From: Hoyosella altamirensis
Lineage (GTDB): Bacteria; Actinomycetota; Actinomycetes; Mycobacteriales; Mycobacteriaceae
Reading direction: 5' to 3'
NCBI RefSeq assembly: GCF_014191505.1
Contig: NZ_JACHWS010000002.1
Coordinates: 124,001-188,000, forward strand
Length of the DNA: 64,000 nt
The notes under the pieces were generated by a model. That model did not search any database and was not told the DNA's origin. It saw only the letters and a program-made list of their open reading frames with translations. This document shows, piece by piece, positions 7,819 through 17,302 of this stretch (position 1 is its first letter; the number at the start of each line of letters is the position of its first letter). The translations under genes and the position numbers were made by a program.

Positions 7819-8795
7819 CGGTCAAGCAAGCCAATCGCGACGTCCGCAAAATATGTCAGGATAAAATCCGCCCCCGCTCGTTTGATGCTGGTCAGCGATT
7901 CGGTGATCCCACGATCCCGGTCTATCCAGCCACGTTCGGCTGCGGCGCTGATCATCGAGTACTCGCCGGACACTTGGTATGCGGCGACCGGGACATCAGA
8001 AAGCTCAGCAGTCTCGCGCACGACATCGAGATACAGCATGGCGGGCTTCACCATCACCATATCCGCGCCCTCTTCCAGATCGAGCGAGATCTCGCGGCGC
8101 GACTCACGCACGTTGGAGCAGTCCTGCTGATACGACGCCCGCGTACCGTGCAGGCTCGACCCGACGGCTTCGCGGAAGGGCCCGTACAGCGCCGATGAAT
8201 ACTTCGCGGAGTACGCAAGAATGGCGGTGCTGTGCTTGCCATGAGTGTCGAGTGCGGACCTGATCGCGGCAACTTGGCCGTCCATCATGCCGCTCGGCGA
8301 CACCACGTGGGCTCCGGCCTCCGCCTGCACCACCGCCATCTGCTGATACAGGTCTAGTGTCGCGTCGTTATCGACGGAGCCATCCTCGGCAACGACGCCA
8401 CAGTGGCCGTGGTCCGTGAATTCATCAAGACAGGTGTCCGCCATGATGACCGTATCGTCGCCCAAATCGCCACGAAGCGCTCGCAGCGCCCGGTTGAGGA
8501 CACCCTCGGGATCGATCCCGGCCCGGCCCTGTGGATCCTTGTCATCCGGATCTGGCACACCGAAGAGCATGACGCCGCCCACTCCCGAAGCAACCGCATC
8601 CGCGGCGGCGCGTCGCAGCGAATCGAGAGTGTGCTGATACACCCCTGGCATCGAACTGATAGGCCGGGGCGAGCTGACCTCGTCTGCCACGAACATTGGC
8701 AGCACAAGGTCACGAGCATTAACCTGCACCTCCGCGGTGAGGCGTCGCATCGCCGGTGTTGTCCGCAATCGCCGCGGACGGTGAGCAGGAAACAT
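7815..8795 (-). CDS. hemB: Delta-aminolevulinic acid dehydratase (porphobilinogen synthase)
   Basis: HemB condenses two 5-aminolevulinate molecules to porphobilinogen in the cytosol. The 326-residue protein has the metal-binding segment DTCLDEFTDHGHCG, in which the middle cysteine of the classical zinc site is Asp, as I recall is usual for actinobacteria. Both active-site lysines are visible, in AYSAKYSS and MVMVKPAMLYLD. The ends LVLPMFV and GADFILTYFA also match the family. It follows hemD by 21 bp in the hemA-C-D-B order and overlaps the next membrane-protein gene. Length and motifs are intact. Confidence 0.97.
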   Translation of the reverse strand: MFPAHRPRRLRTTPAMRRLTAEVQVNARDLVLPMFVADEVSSPRPISSMPGVYQHTLDSLRRAAADAVASGVGGVMLFGVPDPDDKDPQGRAGIDPEGVLNRALRALRGDLGDDTVIMADTCLDEFTDHGHCGVVAEDGSVDNDATLDLYQQMAVVQAEAGAHVVSPSGMMDGQVAAIRSALDTHGKHSTAILAYSAKYSSALYGPFREAVGSSLHGTRASYQQDCSNVRESRREISLDLEEGADMVMVKPAMLYLDVVRETAELSDVPVAAYQVSGEYSMISAAAERGWIDRDRGITESLTSIKRAGADFILTYFADVAIGLLDR

Positions 8796-8816
8796 CAGCC
8801 TTCCTCGGCGGGGTAA

Positions 8817-10376
8817 TCAGCGGCGGGCGCGTGAACGCTTACGCGGCGGTGGCAGCAGGCCTTCTGCCCGCAGATGCGCCGCATGCGCCGCGAGCGCATC
8901 AACAAGCGGCCCTACCTGCGCCACGTCTGGCTGCACATCGACGCGCAGGCCGAACTCGGCCGCCGTTTCCGCTGTTTTCGGTCCAATACAGGCCACGATC
9001 GTACGCTGATGCGGCTTGCCCGCGATACCGACAAGGTTCCGGACCGTCGACGAGGAGGTGAAAAGCACCGCGTCGAAACCGCCGGTCTTGATCATCTCGC
9101 GGATTTCCGCTGCGGGAGGGGAGGCGCGAACTGTTCGGTACGCAGTGACGTCGTCAATTTCCCAGCCGCGCTCGCGAAGACCTTCGGACAGTGTTTCAGT
9201 CGCGATATCAGCCCGGGGCAGCAACACGCGGTCCACTGGGTCAAGCACGTCGTCATGCGGTGGGAAGTCAGCGAGGAGACCCTGACTTGACTGTTCCCCA
9301 GACGGTACGAGCTCAGGTGTGATGCCGAATGAGCGGACCTTCTCAGCGGTCGCCTCACCCACACAAGCGATCTTCACGCCCGAGAACGCACGGGCATCGA
9401 GGCCGAACTCTTCGAACTTCTCCCACACCGCCTTCACAGCGTTTGTGGAAGTGAAAACAACCCACTGGTACCGGCCATCAACGAGGCCTTTGACCGCACG
9501 CTCCATTTGCGCGGGGCTGCGCGGCGGTTCCACGGAAATTGTCGGCACCTCGATGGGGATGGCACCGTAACTGACCAGGCGGTCGCTCATTTCACCAGCC
9601 TGCTGCTTCGTTCGGGGCACCAGCACCGTCCAGCCGTAGAGGTCGCGGTTCTCCCACCAGGACATCTTGCTGCGCGCCTCGACGACCTTACCGACCGTCA
9701 CGACGAGCGAACCCGTAAGTTCCGAACCGGACGCGTTCAGCGTTGCGAGGGTGGCTTCGATGGTGCGCTGCTTACAAGTCGTGCCGAACACGGTGATCGC
9801 GGCGGGAGTCTGCGGTGCCAGACCGTGCTCTACCAGTGCGCTCGCCATTTCCGCGAGGTGACTCGAGGTGGCGTGCAGCACGAGGGGGCCGGGGGCTGCG
9901 GCGAGCGCCGCCCAGTCCACGTCACCGCGGACGTCGGCTTCGGTGTGTCCGGCACCGAGCGGCATTCCGGCGTACGCGGGGATCGCCGCCGCTGGCGCGA
10001 GGCCCGGCACAACTTCGAACTGAACTTGCGTGCGTGCAACCGCAGTGATTTCGGCCAGCACCGAGTCCGTGGTCATCGGGTCACCCGACACTAGCCGAAC
10101 TACGTCGTGCCCCTTGCGCGCCTCGGCTATCAGTGTCTTTGCGACCTCCGACGGCTCGCCGAGCGCAGGCCGCACCTCTGACGTCGCGTCACCGTCATCT
10201 TCGGAAATGCATGTTCCAACGAGCTTCGCCACCGCGTCACTCACGTCGGCATCTGTGAACGCGATCGACGTCGTCTCCAGCACCTGCTTAGCGCGCAGCG
10301 TCAGAAGAGCAGGGTCACCGGGCCCAGATCCGACGAAGAGGATCCTGCCAGGTGTGCTCTTGTGTGCTCGGCTCAT
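8817..10376 (-). CDS. hemD: Bifunctional uroporphyrinogen-III methyltransferase-like / uroporphyrinogen-III synthase
   Basis: The C-terminal half (about residues 255-515) is uroporphyrinogen-III synthase, which cyclises hydroxymethylbilane. Its HemD features are VLVPRTKQQAGEMSDRL, the VFTSTNAVKAVWEKF block and AVLFTSSSTVRNLVG. The N-terminal half is a SUMT/CobA-type methyltransferase fold starting ILFVGSGPGDPALLTLRAKQ. Its second glycine motif reads RLVSGDPMTTDSV instead of the classical GGDPFVFGRG, so methyltransferase activity is doubtful. I chose the ATG at 10374-10376, with GGAG upstream, over a start 36 bp further out; this gives 519 residues. It lies between hemC and hemB. Fusion of these two domains is usual in mycolata. 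Confidence 0.93.
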   Translation of the reverse strand: MSRAHKSTPGRILFVGSGPGDPALLTLRAKQVLETTSIAFTDADVSDAVAKLVGTCISEDDGDATSEVRPALGEPSEVAKTLIAEARKGHDVVRLVSGDPMTTDSVLAEITAVARTQVQFEVVPGLAPAAAIPAYAGMPLGAGHTEADVRGDVDWAALAAAPGPLVLHATSSHLAEMASALVEHGLAPQTPAAITVFGTTCKQRTIEATLATLNASGSELTGSLVVTVGKVVEARSKMSWWENRDLYGWTVLVPRTKQQAGEMSDRLVSYGAIPIEVPTISVEPPRSPAQMERAVKGLVDGRYQWVVFTSTNAVKAVWEKFEEFGLDARAFSGVKIACVGEATAEKVRSFGITPELVPSGEQSSQGLLADFPPHDDVLDPVDRVLLPRADIATETLSEGLRERGWEIDDVTAYRTVRASPPAAEIREMIKTGGFDAVLFTSSSTVRNLVGIAGKPHQRTIVACIGPKTAETAAEFGLRVDVQPDVAQVGPLVDALAAHAAHLRAEGLLPPPRKRSRARR

Positions 10377-10427
10377 CGGCGATTCTCCAGTCAGGTAGCA
10401 AAATCTTGTCACGGGGCTAGCTGAGGG

Positions 10428-11396
10428 TCACCCAGGCGGTCCGGAGTCTGAAGCCAGGTTCGCTGGCATCAGCTCACGTGCGCCTAAGTCAAGCAGTTCA
10501 CGCGCGAGTTCTTGGCCGATTTCGACGGCTTTGTCCACTCTGCCTGTTCGCGACGCGCGAATAACACGCGACCCATCTAGCGCCGCGGCGCAAGCACGGA
10601 GGAACAGTTCCTCATGAATCACGCCGTCATCATCGAGTGATTCGACGACATCTGCAAGTGCACCGACCGGTGCGGTACAGCCAGCTTCAAGTTCCGCAAG
10701 CAGCGCCCGTTCCGCGTTCACCATCGCGCGTGCGTCAGGGTCGTCTTGCTTAGCGAGTATCGCGGCGAGCTCGGGCTCTTCCGCACGGCATTCCACGGCG
10801 AGCGCGCCTTGCGCAGGGGCGGGAAGCATCTGTACGGGGTCAAGCGACTCCGCGATCTCTTCGACACGGCCCACCCGCGCCAGGCCAGCCCGCGCGAGTA
10901 CCACGGCATCGAGTTCGCCGGAAGTCACTTTCCCGATACGGGTATCAATGTTTCCACGCAAGGGCACGATTTCGAGCCCCAGGCCGAGCGCTCGGAGCTG
11001 CGCCACCCGGCGCGGCGCGGACGTGCCTACGACGGACCCCGGTGCGAGTTCCCCTAGCACTTTGCTGTCCCGTGAGATCAGCGCATCTCGCGGATCTTCC
11101 CTCGGCGGAACAGCAGCGAGGATGAATCGTTCGTCAGGCGCTGTCGGCAGGTCCTTGTACGAGTGGACGGCGACATCGACTTCTTTCGCGGCGAGAGCGT
11201 CGCGCACGGCCGCAGTGAAAACACCGACACCGATCTTCTCTACAGGTTCCGCGCTCGCGTCTCCTGCAGTGCGGATGATCTTGAGCTCCGCCGGATATCC
11301 GGCTGCGATGATCGCGTCACGGACGGTGCCGGCCTGGGTCATCGCAAGCACACTCCCCCGCGTACCGATGCGCAGCGGTGATTGGCCTTCATGCAT
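10428..11396 (-). CDS. hemC: Porphobilinogen deaminase (hydroxymethylbilane synthase)
   Basis: HemC joins four porphobilinogens into the linear tetrapyrrole hydroxymethylbilane. The 322-residue protein starts [15 protein letters not shown] and contains the active-site region VHSYKDLPT, with the catalytic Asp in a normal context. The Arg-rich cofactor-binding stretch [12 protein letters not shown] is present, as is the dipyrromethane attachment cysteine in [12 protein letters not shown]. It starts inside the end of hemA (8-bp overlap), so the two are coupled, and it precedes hemD by about 50 bp. All key residues are present. Confidence 0.97.
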   Translation of the reverse strand: MHEGQSPLRIGTRGSVLAMTQAGTVRDAIIAAGYPAELKIIRTAGDASAEPVEKIGVGVFTAAVRDALAAKEVDVAVHSYKDLPTAPDERFILAAVPPREDPRDALISRDSKVLGELAPGSVVGTSAPRRVAQLRALGLGLEIVPLRGNIDTRIGKVTSGELDAVVLARAGLARVGRVEEIAESLDPVQMLPAPAQGALAVECRAEEPELAAILAKQDDPDARAMVNAERALLAELEAGCTAPVGALADVVESLDDDGVIHEELFLRACAAALDGSRVIRASRTGRVDKAVEIGQELARELLDLGARELMPANLASDSGPPG

Positions 11397-12777
11397 CCGG
11401 CTGGCCCTTGCGGGTTGTCATGATGTCGAGGCTGGCAGCGGTGTGATCATCTGCTAGCGCGCCCGGGGCGGACTCCATGGCCGCGGAAACCGCTTCGGCT
11501 TTCGCCGGGCTGAGCTCGAATAGTTCACGGAGGGCTTCAGCGTACGAGTCCCCGCCTGGCGCGGACGCGAGCTGTTTGACGCGGACAGTCGGCGCGTGCA
11601 GCAGCTTGTCGACAACGCGGCGGACTGTGTTCGCCACCTCGTCACGATCACCGTTGCTGAGCGCCGGAAGTTTCGAGTCGAGCCGCATCAATTCCGCCTC
11701 GACAACTTCGGCTGCGCGGCGGCGCAAGGCAGCCACCGTCGGTGTGATCTCCGCCAGCCGCTGGCCGTCCAGGTAAGCGGCCAGTTCCTCGGCGACGATG
11801 CTGCGTGCCGCGTCCGCATCGGACGCCGCCGCACCTGCTCCCGGATCGCGCTGCAACGTCTCCATGTCCAGGACATGCACGCCAGGCAAGCCGGAGACTG
11901 CCGCGTCAACGTCGCGGGGAAGACCGAGGTCGCACACGACGAGTTCACGACCCGCACGAGCAGATATTGCATGGTGCACGTCAGCGAGGTGGACAACCGC
12001 GCCGACCGAACCAGTACATGTGACCGCGACGTCGGCAGCGCCGAGCGCCTCAACCAGGCGGTCCCAGTGCATCGCGGACGCGGTCGCACCGTTTTCCGTG
12101 GCGTTTCGCGCGAGGTTCTGCGCCTTCTCCAGCGTGCGGTTGACGATGAGGATCTCGCCGACCCCTGCGCGCGTCAGATGGGCGACCGCGAGACCCGCCA
12201 TGGCACCTGCACCGATTACCACTGCCGTGCGACCGTCGAGGCCCTCATGGATCCGAGCGGCACGGTCGAGCGCCACAGAGACTACAGAAGCGCCTGCAGC
12301 GTCGATCCCCGTCTCACTGTGCACTCGTTTGCCGACACGGAGCGCTTGCTGCGCGAGTTCGTGGAGCGTCCGGCCGACGGTGTTATGCGCATCGGCTTCC
12401 GCGTACGAGGTGCGAATCTGGCCGAGGATCTGCTGTTCGCCCACGACGATCGAATCGAGACCACTGGCTACCGCAAAGAGATGCTCGGCGGCAGCTTCGC
12501 TGTAACGGACGTACATGTGGCGGGTCAGGTCACCCAGCCCAAGTCCAGAATGGTCCGCCAGGAGGTTCGTAAGGTCGGCGAGCGCGCCGTGGAATGCATC
12601 CACGACGGCATACACCTCGACGCGGTTACATGTGGAGACCACCATCGCCTCTGACACATGAGCCGACGTAAGTATTTTGTCGAGCATCTTCGGCCGGTCC
12701 GGATCCGCAATCGCCACGCGCTCGAGCACCGGCACGGGCGCGCTCCGGTGGGAAACCCCCAACATCAAGACACTCAC
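11389..12777 (-). CDS. hemA: Glutamyl-tRNA reductase
   Basis: HemA reduces glutamyl-tRNA(Glu) to glutamate-1-semialdehyde, the committed step of the C5 haem pathway. The 462-residue protein opens with [17 protein letters not shown] and carries the catalytic cysteine in [13 protein letters not shown]. The [18 protein letters not shown] segment follows, then the NADPH-binding [20 protein letters not shown]. The C-terminal dimerisation domain is complete. It is the first gene of the leftward haem operon. A 13-bp palindrome and a degenerate iron-box-like sequence lie in the 270-bp upstream region. GTG or ATG alternatives were not needed, as the ORF start matches the family start. Confidence 0.97.
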   Translation of the reverse strand: MSVLMLGVSHRSAPVPVLERVAIADPDRPKMLDKILTSAHVSEAMVVSTCNRVEVYAVVDAFHGALADLTNLLADHSGLGLGDLTRHMYVRYSEAAAEHLFAVASGLDSIVVGEQQILGQIRTSYAEADAHNTVGRTLHELAQQALRVGKRVHSETGIDAAGASVVSVALDRAARIHEGLDGRTAVVIGAGAMAGLAVAHLTRAGVGEILIVNRTLEKAQNLARNATENGATASAMHWDRLVEALGAADVAVTCTGSVGAVVHLADVHHAISARAGRELVVCDLGLPRDVDAAVSGLPGVHVLDMETLQRDPGAGAAASDADAARSIVAEELAAYLDGQRLAEITPTVAALRRRAAEVVEAELMRLDSKLPALSNGDRDEVANTVRRVVDKLLHAPTVRVKQLASAPGGDSYAEALRELFELSPAKAEAVSAAMESAPGALADDHTAASLDIMTTRKGQPDA

Positions 12778-12970
12778 AGCAGTTTCACCGATCCGATCTC
12801 AGAACGAGGCAGGGGCTCGCGCCAACTCGCCCGCACGAGAGGTGTACGCTCACGCTCATACGGCAGGACCTCTCAGGCCACTCGGGCAGATCGTGTTCCC
12901 TCACGTTGAAGGCTCCTCGCCAGCCAGTGGATCACTGCTCATCACAGTAAACCCGACGCACTGTTCACTT

Positions 12971-12983
12971 AACCGTAACGGTT
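12971..12983. promoter_or_regulatory. 13-bp perfect palindrome upstream of hemA
   Basis: AACCGTAACGGTT is a perfect inverted repeat about 195 bp before the hemA start, in the gap between hemA and the glutaredoxin-like gene. It could be an operator. I cannot name the regulator; it does not match the Rex consensus. Confidence 0.4.
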
Positions 12984-13035
12984 CGCTATGCCGTCTACCA
13001 ACTTCGCCGATTCGTCGAGTGAGCTGGCCGAATGA

Positions 13036-13054
13036 TTAGGCAAACCTCACTTAG
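13036..13054. promoter_or_regulatory. Degenerate IdeR/DtxR iron-box-like sequence
   Basis: TTAGGCAAACCTCACTTAG matches about 12 of 19 positions of the remembered consensus TTAGGTTAGGCTAACCTAA. It overlaps the 3' end of the glutaredoxin-like gene and lies about 260 bp upstream of hemA. The match is moderate, so this is only a candidate. Confidence 0.25.
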
Positions 13055-13340
13055 CCAGGTCGGCGCGCAACCTTGGGAGATCCACGTCGCCGTAACTGTG
13101 TTCTACGCCATGTAGGAGAACTACGGGAAGCCGATCTCCATATTCGGCCCGAAGGTCTGGGTCCCTCTCCGCTTCCACGTCGACGTCGATGACAGCGAAT
13201 TCGAAATCAGCACTGCGCCGAAGAACTTCGAGGTCGTTTCGCGCCACTTCACACGCTGCGCACCCGGCTCGGGTCAACAGAACCACGGGCGCCTGTGCCG
13301 CTTGATCACCACTCGTGTTCTGATTAGGGGAACTATCCAC
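13047..13340 (-). CDS. Glutaredoxin-like (thioredoxin-fold) small protein
   Basis: This is a small redox protein of the DUF836/glutaredoxin-like family. The core reads VVLLTRAGCAACEVARNDLE, with a CAAC active-site motif, then the EFAVIDVDVE strand, and the cis-proline region DRLPVVLLHG. The most likely start is the GTG at 13338-13340 giving 97 residues, because homologues are about 80-100 residues; upstream in-frame codons continue open but look non-coding. No clear ribosome site is visible, so the start is uncertain. In M. tuberculosis a similar gene (Rv0508, from memory) precedes hemA, which supports the assignment. Confidence 0.75.
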   Translation of the reverse strand: MDSSPNQNTSGDQAAQAPVVLLTRAGCAACEVARNDLEVLRRSADFEFAVIDVDVEAERDPDLRAEYGDRLPVVLLHGVEHSYGDVDLPRLRADLAK

Positions 13341-13458
13341 GTACAGCAGGATAATCGGCGATTGAGAGTGGATCGGACCACAGGCGGCAGCATTGCCGTG
13401 TGGCGATAGTTGCCGACGTCTAGTGTGGGGAAGAGTTGCGGCGACGCGGGAGGTGGAC

Positions 13459-14424
13459 GTGCCAGAGCGTTCAGGGTTTCTGAGCACAAGTTCAGAGTGG
13501 ATGCGCAGCAGGTGGGAATCGCGCAGACCCTTTGGGATGAGCGTGGCAGAGAAACTCGCGAACATCGCGGGCGAGGCAAGCGCTGAGTTCGCGCACGCGC
13601 TCCACGAAGCGGAATTCGAGGCAGCGGAAGAGCCCTCAGTACCAAGGGACCTGACGGCAGCCGCGTTCTTCGACGTCGACAACACGATGGTCTCGGGTGC
13701 GTCATCTATCCACTTCGCTCGCGGACTCGCCGCACGCAAGTACATTGCGGTATCCGATATGGCGAAATTCGGCTGGCAGCAGCTCAAGTTCCGGATCACT
13801 GGCCGTGAGAGCAGCAAGGATGTCGCCAGCGGCAAGGAAAAGGCGCTTGCCTTCATCGCAGGCCGGTCTACCGCCGAATTCATGGAGCTCGGGGAGGAGA
13901 TCTACGACGATCTCATTGCCGACAAGGTTTGGCCAGGGACTCGTGCACTGGCACAGATGCACCTCGATGCCGGGCAGCAAGTCTGGCTCGTGACCGCGAC
14001 GCCACTCGAACTCGCCCAGGTGATCGCAAAGCGGCTCGGCCTCACCGGCGCGCTCGGCACCGTCCTTGAAAGCAAGAATGGCTTGTTTACGGGCCGGCTA
14101 GTCGGTGACCTCTTGCACGGGCGAGGGAAAGCACACGCGGTCCGTGCACTTGCTGCTCGTGAGGGCCTGAACCTGCGCCGCTGCACCGCATATTCTGACA
14201 GCTTCAATGACATGCCGATGCTCACGACTGTAGGGACAGCGGTCGCGATCAACCCTGATTCAGATCTGCGCGAGGTCGCGAAGGCGCGCGGCTGGGAAAT
14301 ACGGGACTTCCGCACCGGCCGCAAGGCGGCCAAGATCGGCATCCCTACTGCGCTGGCACTCGGCGCCCTTGGCGGCACCGCGGCCGCCATCCTGAGCCGC
14401 CGCGCGGAGGCGAACAGAGCCTGA
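13459..14424 (+). CDS. HAD-superfamily phosphatase, SerB-like (SerB1 type)
   Basis: This is a HAD-IB hydrolase. Motif I is [15 protein letters not shown], with the nucleophile Asp followed two residues later by the acid-base Asp. Motif II is [13 protein letters not shown], the motif III lysine is in [12 protein letters not shown], and motif IV is [12 protein letters not shown]. The C-terminal end has an Arg/Lys stretch followed by a hydrophobic helix ([20 protein letters not shown]), so the enzyme may be membrane-tethered. I chose the GTG at 13459, five bases after GGGAGG; a later ATG at 13537 is possible. The M. tuberculosis counterpart is annotated serB1, but true phosphoserine specificity is not proven by sequence. 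Confidence 0.88.
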   Translation: MPERSGFLSTSSEWMRSRWESRRPFGMSVAEKLANIAGEASAEFAHALHEAEFEAAEEPSVPRDLTAAAFFDVDNTMVSGASSIHFARGLAARKYIAVSDMAKFGWQQLKFRITGRESSKDVASGKEKALAFIAGRSTAEFMELGEEIYDDLIADKVWPGTRALAQMHLDAGQQVWLVTATPLELAQVIAKRLGLTGALGTVLESKNGLFTGRLVGDLLHGRGKAHAVRALAAREGLNLRRCTAYSDSFNDMPMLTTVGTAVAINPDSDLREVAKARGWEIRDFRTGRKAAKIGIPTALALGALGGTAAAILSRRAEANRA

Positions 14425-14433
14425 GGGCGGGAT

Positions 14434-15537
14434 TTACCCCAGGAAAATGTTCCGACGATTCGCGAGGACCCTGTAAAGCGTCTGCTGAATAGTTTCACGC
14501 ACTTGGTCGGTCAAGTCGAAAACGACCATCGGGTCCTCTGCCGAGGCGCTGCCGTATTCACGCGTATCGATGGGTTCCCCGAAGACGATATGCCACTTGG
14601 TTGGCAGCGGAATCGCTCCGAGCGGTCCCAGGATCGGGAAAAGCGGCGTGATCGGGAAGTACGGCAGTCCGAGCAGTCGGGCGAGCAGTTTGAAATCTGC
14701 GACCTTCGGATAGATTTCCTCCGAACCCACAATCGAGCACGGGACGATCGGCGCACCGGTCCGCAACGCTGCCGAGACAAAACCGCCCCGGCCGAACCGC
14801 TGCAACTTATAGCGATCTGCGTACGGCTTGCCGATTCCCTTGAAGCCTTCGGGGAAGACCGCGGTGAGCTCTCCGTTGCGCAGCAGGCGCTCCGCGTCCG
14901 GGTTGCAGGCCAGGGTGTGGCCAGCTTTACGCGCGAGCATTGAGATGACGGGCGTCTCGAAGACCAGGTCAGCGGCAAGCATTCGCATGGGGCGGTGGTT
15001 GGGGGTGTGGTCATGCACCGCGACCGAAGTCATCAAGCCGTCGATCGGAATGACGCCCGCATGGTTCGCGACGACAAGCGCTGCACCGCGATCGGGGAGG
15101 TTCTCGATCCCCGAGACATCGATGCGGAACCATTTCTCATACAGCGGCCGCAGGATCGGCAGCAGTACCCCATCGTTGAGGTGCTCGTCGTACCCGAACT
15201 CGTCGACCTCGTAGTCCCCGGTAACGCGGCGTCGCAAGAATGCCGCCGTCTCCGCGACCTGCCCGGCAAGTTTGTGCCGCACACCGCCGAGCGGGATCGG
15301 GATAGGGAGCGCGAAATTACCGGACCCCTTGTCTTCCTGCTCAGGCGCGTCAGGTTCGGCCGACTCGTCGGGTTCCGCGGCGAGATCCATGGGTGCGTCC
15401 GCATCGGCTGACGGATGGTGGGGATCGACGAACTCCTCTTCGCCCTGCTGCGCCCCGCGGCCACGGCGGCCATATCCATCGCCATGCAGCGGAATAACTT
15501 TCGCCACGTCCGTTGTCTCCCTCGGATTCATGCCCAC
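14434..15537 (-). CDS. Lysophospholipid-type acyltransferase (PlsC family)
   Basis: This is a membrane-associated glycerolipid acyltransferase. The catalytic motif appears as ALVVANHAGVIPIDGLM (NHAGVIPID, the actinobacterial variant of NHxxxxD), and the acceptor motif as TAVFPEGFKGIGKP. The central domain spans about residues 135-340. The first 90 residues are polar, acidic and low in complexity (repeated DAEPDAP-type composition), probably unstructured. It is the M. tuberculosis Rv0502-type protein by position and length. Its start overlaps the epimerase gene stop by ten bases, suggesting co-transcription. The acyl acceptor is not known. Confidence 0.88.
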   Translation of the reverse strand: MGMNPRETTDVAKVIPLHGDGYGRRGRGAQQGEEEFVDPHHPSADADAPMDLAAEPDESAEPDAPEQEDKGSGNFALPIPIPLGGVRHKLAGQVAETAAFLRRRVTGDYEVDEFGYDEHLNDGVLLPILRPLYEKWFRIDVSGIENLPDRGAALVVANHAGVIPIDGLMTSVAVHDHTPNHRPMRMLAADLVFETPVISMLARKAGHTLACNPDAERLLRNGELTAVFPEGFKGIGKPYADRYKLQRFGRGGFVSAALRTGAPIVPCSIVGSEEIYPKVADFKLLARLLGLPYFPITPLFPILGPLGAIPLPTKWHIVFGEPIDTREYGSASAEDPMVVFDLTDQVRETIQQTLYRVLANRRNIFLG

Positions 15538-16787
15538 CGCGCTGCCGCGGCGACTACCTTCGATTCAAGCCTGCGTACTGTGTCCGGATCAATGACCGAT
15601 GTCGATCTGCGACTTCGGAGAAGATCATCGAACGCCTCGAGCGTTGTCCATTTCGGCAGAAAACCCAGCCTGGTCTGCATTCGCGTGGTGTCCATGCCGC
15701 AGCCAAACACCAGGTAATCGAACTGGTCGCTGCTGTAGTCATGCATGCCGAGACGTTTCTGCAGGCCCGAAAGCATCGCGAATGCGGCGGGGAACATCGG
15801 GGCCTGCACTCCGCCGGCACGCCTGATCGCTTGAGAAAGGGCGACCACTCCGTCCGCGGCGATATTGAACGTGCCAGATGCCTGCGAGATTGTGGAGCGC
15901 TCAAGCGCCGCTAGTGCGTCCTCCTCATGCAGTAGCTGCATGCGAGGATCCCGGCCCATGATCGTCGGCACCAGCGGCTGCAGGAGAAATCGGCTGAGTT
16001 CCGTTTCTAGCCGGGGACCGATTATTGGCGCGAGACGTAAGATTGTTGTCGCGATGTCAGGCCTGCGGCGGCCGAGAGCGCGCGTGTATCCCTCAACATC
16101 GAGGCAGTCCCTGGCGTAGCCGCTTTTTGGTGGCCGCCGCGCGCTCATCTCCTCGGTGAACATCGCGGGATCCTTGGAACTCGATCCGTAGATCGTGGAA
16201 GACGATTTCAGGACTACGCGCTTGACGGAGGAGGATTTCTGGCACGCGGCGAGCAGCTGCATTGCCCCGATGACATTCATCTCTTTCGTAGCCGCACGCC
16301 CTCCAGCACGCGACGGATGCGATGACATCGAAAGGTGCACGACGGTGTCGACCTCCGCATTGCGCACCACCTTGGCAATCAGCGGATTGCGAATATCGGC
16401 GCGGACGAAGTCTGCTCGTCCCATTCGCCGCCGCATGTCTTTCGACGGCGGAACGGCATCAACCGCGATGACGCGCTCAATATCGGGATTCTGCGCAAGA
16501 CGAGCTGTCAGGAAGCCGCCGAGAAAGCGACTCGCACCGGTGACCAGAACGACGCGTGGGCGGTTGTCCCGAGCAGGCCGCTCGGCGTCACCCTCATCCG
16601 CGTCGCTAACAGCTTTGGATGAGGCAGTCGCTGGCGTCTCTGTCACCTCGGTGTTCGATGTATCCGACGATTCATCGCGCATGGACACAACGTCACTGTC
16701 GGTACTATCCACCACTGTGCTGGCCCCCGCTGAGTAACTGGCGTCCCCAGGAACCTCCATACCGGAAGTCCCTGGCCCCTCCACCAT
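15528..16787 (-). CDS. NAD-dependent epimerase/dehydratase family protein (extended SDR)
   Basis: This is an extended short-chain dehydrogenase of the nucleotide-sugar epimerase type. The Rossmann motif is VVLVTGASRFLGGFLTARL (about residues 82-100), followed by ADFVRADIRNP and VDTVVHLSMSSHP. The catalytic region departs from the usual YxxxK: the segment reads SGYARDCLDVEGYTRAL, with no lysine four residues after the tyrosine. That suggests it may not be an ordinary epimerase. The start at the ATG 16785-16787 is uncertain, since two GTG codons lie a few bases upstream; the first 75 residues are polar and probably disordered. The order with the acyltransferase matches M. tuberculosis galE2 (Rv0501). 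Confidence 0.82.
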   Translation of the reverse strand: MVEGPGTSGMEVPGDASYSAGASTVVDSTDSDVVSMRDESSDTSNTEVTETPATASSKAVSDADEGDAERPARDNRPRVVLVTGASRFLGGFLTARLAQNPDIERVIAVDAVPPSKDMRRRMGRADFVRADIRNPLIAKVVRNAEVDTVVHLSMSSHPSRAGGRAATKEMNVIGAMQLLAACQKSSSVKRVVLKSSSTIYGSSSKDPAMFTEEMSARRPPKSGYARDCLDVEGYTRALGRRRPDIATTILRLAPIIGPRLETELSRFLLQPLVPTIMGRDPRMQLLHEEDALAALERSTISQASGTFNIAADGVVALSQAIRRAGGVQAPMFPAAFAMLSGLQKRLGMHDYSSDQFDYLVFGCGMDTTRMQTRLGFLPKWTTLEAFDDLLRSRRSTSVIDPDTVRRLESKVVAAAARWA

Positions 16788-16928
16788 CGTTTTCACCACC
16801 CCCACCCTAATCCGATACGGGGAGGTGAGACAACGGTCAACACGACATCCACCCGCGCCTGGCGCGGCGGCGATAACACACCAGCCCGCCACCTTTGGGG
16901 GTGACGGGCAGGGATGCATTGCATCAAC

Positions 16929-16964
16929 GCGTGGGGCAGACCCAAGACGGGCCCTGCCCCGCGC
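16929..16964 (-). terminator. Hairpin after bS22 gene
   Basis: An 11-bp stem (GCGTGGGGCAG with CTGCCCCGCGC, one G-T pair) with a 14-base loop starts four bases after the bS22 stop on the minus strand. It would end or attenuate transcription before the epimerase gene. Confidence 0.55.
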
Positions 16965-16967
16965 GGA

Positions 16968-17069
16968 TCACTTACCGAGTTTGCGACGCTGCACCCGCGT
17001 ACGACGCAGAAGCTTGCGGTGCTTCTTCTTCGACATACGCTTGCGTCGCTTCTTGATCACTGAACCCAT
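16968..17069 (-). CDS. Small ribosomal protein bS22 (33 residues)
   Basis: This tiny protein is a component of the 30S subunit in mycobacteria and relatives, where structures show it near the 16S rRNA decoding region. The translation starts [20 protein letters not shown] and ends VQRRKLGK; more than half of its residues are Lys or Arg. It corresponds to Rv0500B of M. tuberculosis (from memory), which is also 33 residues. GAGGTG lies nine bases before the ATG. A terminator-like hairpin follows at once. The genome position, between the BldC-like gene and the epimerase gene, is also the mycobacterial one. Confidence 0.95.
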
Positions 17070-17302
17070 TGTGGGTGCACCTCGTTCTGCTCAACGTCAT
17101 CTGCTTCACACGCGTTTCCGCGCATAGTGGAACCTGCCGGCCAGCCGAGTTGCGCCAAAGGATCCCTGTGAACCCTCTGCTCAACACTGGCCGGGCCAGC
17201 GCCCGGCGTTCCAGGCGTTGACTATAAGCCAGTCGGCTAGCGCGCCGAGGATCGATGTTACCGGCGATCGCGCTCAACCTGTTAACCGAGGGTCCAGAAA
17301 CG

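Noticed and set aside
7165-8198. Plus-strand open frames of 321 and 179 residues opposite hemB and the membrane-protein gene
   Set aside because: They overlap well-supported minus-strand genes, and show no recognisable domain.
11596-12654. 352-residue plus-strand open frame inside hemA
   Set aside because: hemA on the other strand has complete family motifs; the overlapping frame is an antisense shadow typical of GC-rich genomes.
13393-13458. N-terminal extension of the SerB-like phosphatase from an upstream ATG
   Set aside because: No ribosome site is seen there, while GGGAGG lies five bases before the GTG at 13459; the extension also lacks family similarity.
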